From NCBI GenBank assembly GCA_032433765.1, contig JAVIAB010000160.1, positions 39,491,917 through 39,555,916 of the forward strand: a stretch of 64,000 nt of DNA. Direction: 5' to 3'. Position 1 is the first letter of the stretch, and each line of letters starts with the position of its first letter. The notes under the pieces are model-generated. The model had not been told where the DNA came from. It saw only the letters and a program-made list of their open reading frames with translations, and did not search any database. Below are positions 56,796 to 64,000 of this stretch, in pieces. Made by a program: the position numbers and the translations under genes. This DNA is from Megaustenia siamemsis. Its lineage: Eukaryota > Mollusca > Gastropoda > Stylommatophora > Ariophantidae.

Positions 56796-56869
56796 GCAAA
56801 GAAATGCAAATGAATGCATAAAAATGCAAAGCTACAGTAAAGCTAAATGTGAGGGAGAAAAAAATATAG

Positions 56870-57060
56870 AAAAAAATGGTATGATAAAAGCTTTACGTAA
56901 TTAATAGACGACACAAATTTGAACGTTTCGGCTCAATAGGCCTTCAGCAGGAACAAACAAACAACACACACACATACACACAGATATGTAAATAAATAAA
57001 ACTAATCCTACATAGCTAACTAGTAATGAAACATCCAAAACAAAATAATCGAAACTGGTT
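56870..57060 (+). repeat. Interspersed repeat F, copy 3
   Basis: gtatgataaaagctttacgt, gaacgtttcggctcaatagg and cagcaggaacaaacaaacaa, as at 10.9 kb. Confidence 0.75.
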
Positions 57061-57440
<380 letters not shown>

Positions 57441-57451
<11 letters not shown>

Positions 57452-57949
57452 GTGCATACAAGCATACCTGTTACCTATACATATGAGCACAAGCATGCAT
57501 ATGCAAATCGATACAGGGACAATCATATATATGCATAAAAGTACACATAGCACCCCCATAACTAGAAGAATACACACCGAGGTTAGTGTGCATACACAAA
57601 GGAGAAAGAATAGAACAGGAGAAAGAATAGAACAGAAGAATAACTGGTACTCGAAAGGCAGAAAGAATATGTCTGAAGGTGGGGTACAATAAGAAATATG
57701 TGAAAGATAAGTAGCAATGACATAAGAGGTGTAGGAGACCACCTAAGTATCGAAGTGGAGTGTGGAGTCTAGTGGAGGAGAGCTATGAATAGTACAGCAT
57801 AGTGGATAGACCAAAGTACCCAAACATGGGCAGCAAAGAAGACTAGCAATAGGGAAAGAGAAATTAAAGGGAAACTATGTATATGTGTGAGATATATTCA
57901 TACCTCGTGGTGTCAGCGAACCAAATTTTACTATAAGATGACAACACAA
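57441..57949. other. Intron DNA, unassigned
   Basis: Contains a short duplicated aggagaaagaatagaac at about 57599-57633; otherwise unremarkable. Confidence 0.4.
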
Positions 57950-58060
57950 ACCAGAACGATGTTTCAGCTCATTAGGCCTTCAGCAGGAACAAACATACAA
58001 CACACACACACACACACAAATATGTATTTAAAATAATAAATAAAAACAACAGATCTGAAT
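57950..58060 (+). repeat. Interspersed repeat F, copy 4
   Basis: gaacgatgtttcagctcatt, aggccttcagcaggaacaaa and a CA run. Confidence 0.7.
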
Positions 58061-58167
58061 ACTTATATGCCTTCAGAACCGAAGAAGGCACGTAGGGCAG
58101 AAATTGTAGACTTTCCATGTCCAATGATCTTTGCTATCAAGTGTCAGACCTTTCACAGAACCTGCAT

Positions 58168-58169
58168 TG

Positions 58170-58224
<55 letters not shown>
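58168..58224. repeat. (CT)n microsatellite
   Basis: Uninterrupted tctctc for about 57 bases. Confidence 0.98.
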
Positions 58225-58228
<4 letters not shown>

Positions 58229-58499
58229 GGTGAGACTCTTAACTTCACCAAGGGTCTATGACTACTGTTGTTACTTCTCACCCCAGTGTTTTTTTTAGTG
58301 TTTTCTCTTTGTTGGCCACTTTTTGCTTTTACCCTGTGGTTCCTATTTGAGGTCTTACTTTGACATTCTGTCTTTTTTTAATCACATGGTCAACATCCAC
58401 TTTATACACATCCACATCATCCTGGCGTATGAACACCATAGCATCAATGCAGAATCCTTAAGTAGAACCTCTGGTTGACTTGGTACAACAATCTACATG

Positions 58500-58785
58500 A
58501 AGAAGCTGAAAGTAATTGATACTGAATAAATCCAATGGCAGTTATTGAAGAGCTCTCAGTGTCTTGATGTAAATACACATGTCAGCTTCATGACAGAGGA
58601 AGGTCGCATATACACAGCTTGATTCACCAAAAAGGACTGCAGCCAAGTGTACAAACTCCATAGTACTAGCAAATCCATGAAGGGGAACATTAGGTTTACT
58701 ATTGATCAACCTCCAAATGAAATACCTACAGCAGTCAATGGAGCACAAACTTTAATCCACCATCTTGGAATCTGAAGTCTTTTGG
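58500..58785. repeat. Interspersed repeat H, copy 2
   Basis: aggaaggtcgcatatacaca, ttgattcaccaaaaaggact and atccaccatcttggaatctg match the order at 32820-33165. Confidence 0.5.
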
Positions 58786-58799
58786 GTGGCTGATGATCT

Positions 58800-58990
58800 A
58801 TCAATCATCCTTCTCTCTTATGAATAGTGGGGAACTCATCCTTCTCTCTTATGTATAGTGGGGCACTCATCCTTCTCTTTTATGTATAGTGGGGCACTCA
58901 TCCTTCTCTTTTATGTATAGTGGGGCACTCATCCTTCTCTCTTACGTATAGAGGGGCTCTCATCCTTCTCTCTTATGTATAGTGGGGTAC
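58800..58990. repeat. 31-bp tandem array, 6 copies
   Basis: Unit: catccttctctcttatgtat plus agtggggcact. It lies just upstream of the second SH3 exon and is unrelated in sequence to the 31-bp SINE-derived array. Confidence 0.95.
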
Positions 58991-59060
58991 CTGTTTGGTG
59001 AGTTTGAGAATTATATTTTCCATTTTTAGTGCTATATTTTTCTTTTAAATTCGTTTGCAG

Positions 59061-59171
59061 AATAACAGATGACCTTGGATGGTGGTTTGCTACAAACACA
59101 AGAAATAATGAGTCTGGATATATCCCACATAACTATGTTGTCAGGGCAGACACTACACCCCAGACTCAGGA
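59061..59171 (+). CDS. Src-type tyrosine kinase, SH3 domain exon, second half
   Basis: A 111-bp exon after ttcgtttgcag, ending at gtgagt. Reading: (L)ITDDLGWWFATNT, RNNESGYIPHNYVV, RADTTPQTQE and two extra bases. It contains the WW of the n-Src loop side and the conserved GYIPxNYV signature that closes an SH3 domain, followed by the SH3-SH2 linker. The final GA joins T of the next exon to form Asp, then the Trp that opens the SH2 domain. Confidence 0.9.
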
Positions 59172-61036
59172 GTGAGTATACGAACACGGGCATTACGTTC
59201 ATTATGAGTTATTTTAGTTAAAGGCAGTGCCTGTTAAGAGAGATTAGTATTAAGTTATACTGGTGTGCAGTAAAGCTGGCAACTGATAGAATTGAGAAGA
59301 ACATACCTTGTGTCATCATTTAACACAGCAAAGCTGTAACCATACATTTCTTTTACCTTTATTATTACTCTCTTGCGGTGACTTTACCTTTATCATTACT
59401 CTCTTGCTGTGACTTACTTTACCTTCAAAGGTCTTGTAGGGGTCTGAGTGGTGTAAAGGTAAGACATTGACCTTTGGACAAGAAGGTCCTGGGTTTGAAT
59501 CCTGCCAAAGGCAGTGGACATTTTTTGCTTCAAATCCATATTTACTTCATGACTTTATCGGTCCCATATCTGTGGGTAGTGAGGTTTGGTGTCCAACCCA
59601 CTCAGATAAAGGCAAGAAACAGGAGCTCTTGTGTGCATTTTGTGCACTTTAACTCTTTCCGTATGGAAGCTTTTTATCAACGCAAAAGAAGGGATTTCAG
59701 AGACAAAATTGTTCATGGTTTTAAGAGTCAATCTACATATTTATATTTATCTAACATATAACATATTATATATGAATATTTAGATAATTAAACAAGATAT
59801 ATGATTTCACCAATATCCAGATGATACAAGACATGTAAAAAGAATATGGTTTGATGGTGTTCACACTATCATGGTCTTTGTAAAATTTTAAGAAGGTGTC
59901 ATAAGAACATAGCTGGTTTTTTGTTGTTGTTTTTTTTAAATATAAATTTTGCTCATTTTCAAGAAATTTGTTTTGTTTCTTTTTTTTTTCTCATGATGTG
60001 TGGAAATCTCTATGGCTGTCAGTGAGACATCAAGCAAATCTTATAACAAGGGATAGGCAGCGAACAATGCTAAGAGGAAGCCGAACATACAGCTCAAATA
60101 ACAAACTGACAGCCGATGTGTGAATAGACATTGTAACACCTCCAGTAGCCATGACGCCATGCGTCTGAATTTCAGACCATAAATCAAACATAAGAAAATG
60201 ATTACCACATTTAATTACCGTGTCTCTCTCAGTGTAAACACACAGCTGTGTAGCAAAAGTTCAAAGTAAATTCTATTTTTGGAATCCAAATGTAACATTT
60301 ATGATTCGTAAATTTTACAAAGGTGTTGTAAAAATGCGATTCGCTGATAGGTGATGCAACCTAGGGTTAAATAAATCATATAAAATCATTGCCAAAGTGT
60401 GCATCACTGATCAGTGACATATTTTTGAACACCATGATAATGGCAGGCTACACTTTGTAGGCGCAGTGCCTGGAACACCTGCCAGCTGAAGATGGGGTGT
60501 GTCCATCTTGAAATTTGACCAAACTATAATATGTCAGATATATCATGGGAGTCAGCTTAAGAGACAGAATTAAAGGTGAACAACTAAGAAGATAATAGAG
60601 ATCACAGAATATATAAATAACCAATTAATGAAGCCAGCAAATTAAATGACTGTAGACAAGATAAAACGCAGAAACACCTAAACAAGTCCACCAGCTGTCC
60701 ATAAATGCTGTAAAATCAACAGTCTTTGAAACAGAAGGATAGATAATATACTAGAAACACTCAGAGTGTGACCAATGGGCAAAAGGCTGACAAATATTTT
60801 ATACCTTTGGTGTTGAAAAGCAAATGTGGAAGGAAAGAGAAAATAAAGCATTTGTTGATTCACTGGGGCAATAAGTAATAACTTTACTATTACTGTACTC
60901 ATACACCTTGATATTAGCTTGTAACATAGACTCTTTGTATATAGAAATTGTTATATAGAAACTTTGTATTCTCTCTCATTTGTCACCTTGATCTTAGCTC
61001 GTAACAAACTGACTAATAATTTTTTGTTCTCTCTAG
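59172..61036 (+). other. Intron between SH3 and SH2 exons (1.87 kb)
   Basis: Donor gtgagt, acceptor ttctctctag. Apart from the S2 SINE at its left, 59641-61036 is AT-rich and unassigned. Confidence 0.85.
59435..59640 (+). repeat. SINE family S2
   Basis: Head ggggtctgagtggtgtaaag with B box gggtttgaatcctgc, then body (gggtagtgaggtttggtgtc). Confidence 0.75.
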
Positions 61037-61128
61037 TTGGTACTTCAATTTTGATCGCCATGATGCAGAAAAGATATTGCTTTTGCCTGGCAATAAGAAA
61101 GGAACATTTTTAATCAGAAAAGCAACAG
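61037..61128 (+). CDS. Src-type tyrosine kinase, SH2 domain exon, first half
   Basis: A 92-bp exon between ctctctag and gtaaat. Reading: (D)WYFNFDRHDAEKILLLPGN, KKGTFLIRKAT. WYF opens the SH2 domain, DAEKILL is the first helix, and FLIR carries the arginine that contacts phosphotyrosine. The residue after Arg is Lys where most Src-family members have Glu/Asp-Ser. One base carries over; it joins AT of the next exon to give Asp. Confidence 0.9.
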
Positions 61129-61263
61129 GTAAATCTCAGTTATTATGTTTCATATACAGTGATTTTACACTATTTCTGTATAAAGTTTTCTTCCTAGGGT
61201 AAATCTGTACATCAAAAGCATTCACTCTCACTCTTTCATTAAGACCCACCTGGGTCATCACTT

Positions 61264-61420
61264 CCAGCAGGGGTCTGAGTGGTCTAGCGGTAGGAAGCCT
61301 GCCTATGGTCCTGAGCTTGAATCTTGTCACTGACAGTGAGAATGTTTTTTTATTGTGGTTTCTTCATTTCTTTTCCTTCCCCCAGTCTCTCAGTAGTGAA
61401 ATCTGATGTCTATCACTTTA
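61264..61420 (+). repeat. SINE family S2, short copy
   Basis: Head ggggtctgagtggtctagcg; B box agcttgaatcttgtc; body tagtgaaatctgatgtctat. Truncated at the right by the LINE A tail. Confidence 0.75.
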
Positions 61421-61424
61421 AGAT

Positions 61425-61800
61425 AATCATCATCAGGTATCATGCCTGCTGGCGTAGGTGATCATTTTCTCTCCACAACTTTCGATCTTGTTAGTTATTT
61501 ATCATTTCTGTTGTTGACCTTCTGCCAAGCCATTCTCTTAAACTGTCTGGTATCTTTTCTCTTTACTTCCCTCTATCTCTTCATCCCTTAGCTTTCCTAG
61601 TTGTTACAATATATTCCAGCTGTTCCCTTCTCATTACTTGGCCAAAAAATAATGATTGTTTCTTCCTAATATTGGAAATTAGCTCTCTCTTTGTTTCTCT
61701 TTCAGAACGTTGTCATTACTCTTCTTAGCTGTCCATGGTATTCTCAACATTCTTCTACAAAACTACATTTCTACAGTCTCCAGTGATTTTCAGATAATAG
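61425..61800 (-). pseudogene. LINE family A 3' part, antisense
   Basis: Tail catcatc, then gcctgctggcgtaggtgatc, complement of the RREQLEYIVTTRK-like segment and the RRMLRIPWTAKKS-like segment near 61735-61770. Confidence 0.75.
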
Positions 61801-62808
61801 CACACATTAAAGAATCATTTGTTAAGTCTAAGAGTGTAGGCCAACAGTTGCAACCCTGACAAACATTTTCACAAAAATATATTTATATGGATCTGAGGGT
61901 GTGCAGCACATGGGTTTGGGTTTTTCTTGGAGGTTCTCAGTATTTTGAGGAAAAGATCAGAACATCTATGAATAGAGTCCAGAGTGCAGTGACATAATAT
62001 AACTTTCAGATATCTTGCATTGTGAGTATAAAAGTTTGTGAAACTTCCAGATCAAACCTAGTTACTTTCAAATCTAGCCTCAATTGCATTTGTGTAATAA
62101 AGCTACATCTGACAGGACGAGTTCACATTTAATCCACAAGGACTTATTATAGCGGTAAATATGAACTTCAATACTTGATGATCACGTGGCACAGGCAGTT
62201 GTTAGTTTAAGTTGTGATAAATCAAAAGTTGTGTATCATTTGATTTGTGTTAAATAGCAATTTCATTTTCATCTGTTTCAGAACTTGATCATATGTTTTG
62301 TTCAAATATTTTTCTTTAACATGCTTCAGTAAACCCACATTTCAAAGACTTTATTTTCTGTTCATCTTTCTTATTTAGCATCCATGACATTATTTTGGGA
62401 TTAATTTATTACTCATTTTATTAATTTGAGGAGGTGGAGCATTTTAACTTAAATGGGAAGAAATTATGTCGGACTCCTAACCTATTTATGAATTTAAAAA
62501 AAAAAAAAAATATCTTTACGGCATTATCCCATTTCCGTGGCCTGTCAGTGGGAATTATAGAGCAAGAGAATAAATGTTGCATGTCCAGTTTAGTTGCCAC
62601 GAAGTGTTTTCCCACCCACGTCCCTCAAGAAAAAATTGCTGACGCCACCATGATTCTAACTCAAGTTCTCCTGATTTTGAGGATGATAAGTTATCGATTC
62701 GGCCACCGGCTCGCCACTCTTCTCCAATAATGAATAGAGGGTAAAAATGAGAGCTTAAAAGTTAATATCCATACTTCGTTCAGCTTTTTCTTTTAACCAT
62801 TTCTGCAG
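61801..62808. other. Rest of the intron inside the SH2 domain
   Basis: 61930-62000 holds a decayed RNase H LINE end (ttttgaggaaaagatcagaa). 62510-62730 is unassigned, with a tRNA-like segment near 62645. Acceptor ttctgcag ends at 62808. Confidence 0.5.
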
Positions 62809-62970
62809 ATGGAGCCAGTTTTGTTCTCTCAGTTTTGGACATTGACAAGATGGGTGACTTGTCAGTCAAACACTTTCGTATCAAAACAATGGATGATGAT
62901 GCAGGCTACTATATAAGTCCAAATAAATTATTCAAAGACATGTTTGAACTGATAGACCATTTCAAAGAGA
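62809..62970 (+). CDS. Src-type tyrosine kinase, SH2 domain exon, second half
   Basis: A 162-bp exon between ttctgcag and gtaagt. Reading: (D)GASFVLSVLDIDKMGDLSV, KHFRIKTMDDDAGYYIS, PNKLFKDMFELIDHFKE plus one base. KHFRI is the conserved strand D (His and the following residues line the phosphotyrosine pocket), GYYISP and ELIDHFK close the SH2 fold. The frame is continuous with all upstream exons. The next exon should carry the SH2-kinase linker and lies beyond the window; 62971-64000 is intron. Confidence 0.9.
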
Positions 62971-63409
62971 GTAAGTTCTGGTTAGATAAATAAACTGTAA
63001 ACTATTAGAAATAAGCAGATTTTACTCGTGAAACATTCTTTACTTATTAGTCATACCATTTTTATTTAATGCAGTGTAATTAGTGTATCTCTCTCTCTTT
63101 CTCTGCGATCAGGACTCATTCAGAGTAGGACTCCATACTCTCACAAGAAGTCAGCTGTCAGATTAAGTGTGTTGATCGCCCCCACAATTACATCTATTAG
63201 GGAGAGTGAGTGGCGAGAGTAACAATGACTGTCAGTCACGTTGATTAAATATGGAAGTGAAAGTTGCTTGTGCATGCGAGCGCTAGAAGGCAGCTGGGGA
63301 GATAGAAAGTAGATTGGATGCTTTTTCTAATGGGGGGAGGGGTGCGGCGTGTGTATGTATTTCATGTGCCATGGCATGAATGAATTTAGGATTAGTTCAG
63401 AGGTGGAAG

Positions 63410-63745
63410 AAGTGACACGACATCAAAGTTGATCAAGAGAGGAGGTTAGTCATGTGGTGGCAGGTGACCAGCAAGAGAATTTCAGGGCAGGCTCTCAGGT
63501 GGGAGCTAGAGGGTAAGAGAGGTGGAGGCTGACCTGGAGAGGGGTTAAAGAGAGCATTGAGGCCAGGGGCAGCAGTGCCGGGCATTGGCTACCTCGCTGT
63601 GCCACTCGTCTGGAGCAGGAATGTGTGGGGAGATTGCAGGTCCTGTGCAAGATCTGACAGTTGAACAAAGATCGTCTGACATAAGACAATCTAGAATTTC
63701 TGCCCTATGTCTATCTTCAGCTTGAAAGGCTAAGAGCTAAATAAA
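63410..63745 (+). pseudogene. LINE family D-like 3' end
   Basis: Contains aattt cagggcaggctctc (compare 53025), a basic coding end, then tgccctatgtctatcttcag and ttgaaaggctaagag. No (GATA)n remains. Confidence 0.6.
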
Positions 63746-64000
63746 GTCACTATATTTATTTATTAGTTCGGTATCACATTTATACAATGTACTGTTAATT
63801 GACGCTTGTGCTCTGACAAGGGCTCAATTCTAGCAGACTACTGTCCTGGTATACATTTAAAAACCAGGACAAAATATTGAAATCAGAAATACTAAGCAAG
63901 AAAGCTAAACTAAACTGTTTAAGCTCCCTCACTAAATGAATAAAGAAATAGACACCAGATACAATAAGGTAAACTAAATAGTGGAAAAGTTGGTTGCTTT
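63746..64000. other. Intron DNA, unassigned
   Basis: No exon of the kinase domain and no repeat recognised. Confidence 0.4.

Overview
This is an AT-rich, intron-bearing, repeat-dominated piece of an invertebrate animal genome. It shows GT/AG introns with conserved phases, tRNA-derived SINEs, 5'-truncated non-LTR retrotransposons ending in (CATC)n or (GATA)n tails, many minisatellites and Polinton-derived DNA. A mollusc or another lophotrochozoan is the best guess from this repeat spectrum, but no species can be read from the sequence. There are no bacterial genes, CRISPR arrays or operons.

One host gene is convincing: a Src-type non-receptor tyrosine kinase on the + strand. Five exons keep one reading frame across four introns: the N-terminal unique region (ending 41721), SH3 first half (51106-51190), SH3 second half (59061-59171), SH2 first half (61037-61128) and SH2 second half (62809-62970). 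The kinase domain must lie beyond base 64000. Its introns hold two RNase H-bearing LINE copies, a 2.2 kb array of a 47-bp satellite, and many SINEs and minisatellites. The start of the gene is unclear: a myristoylation-type ATG at 41497 is one frame off from the rest of its exon.

The most remarkable object is a 10.4 kb near-perfect palindrome at 16720-27122. It has AGT...ACT termini, a 6-bp target duplication (GTAGTT), arms of about 5.05 and 5.18 kb and a 174-bp central spacer. Each arm carries, reading outward, the C-terminal end of a Polinton/Maverick protein-primed DNA polymerase B. Each arm also holds a 32-bp minisatellite, a CCAAT/GC-box promoter-like block leading into a short open exon with a splice donor, a 220-bp tandem array and a 136-bp tandem array. 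The arms differ by small indels and by one whole 136-bp unit (9 copies against 10). I read it as a defective Polinton in which one end of the parent element became a symmetrical, inverted-duplicated genome and integrated as a unit.

Layout: 1-16.7 kb holds SINE copies, LINE fragments of several families, a 22-bp minisatellite, a SINE-derived foldback and an unrecognised (CAA)n-tailed insertion. 16.7-27.1 kb is the palindromic Polinton. 27.1-41.5 kb holds a 59-bp array, more LINE and SINE copies, a 90-bp hairpin repeat and about 2 kb of unassigned DNA near 37-39 kb. 41.5-64 kb is the kinase gene with its repeat-filled introns. Apart from the kinase exons, every coding-like segment is a relic of a mobile element or an open frame created by a tandem repeat.
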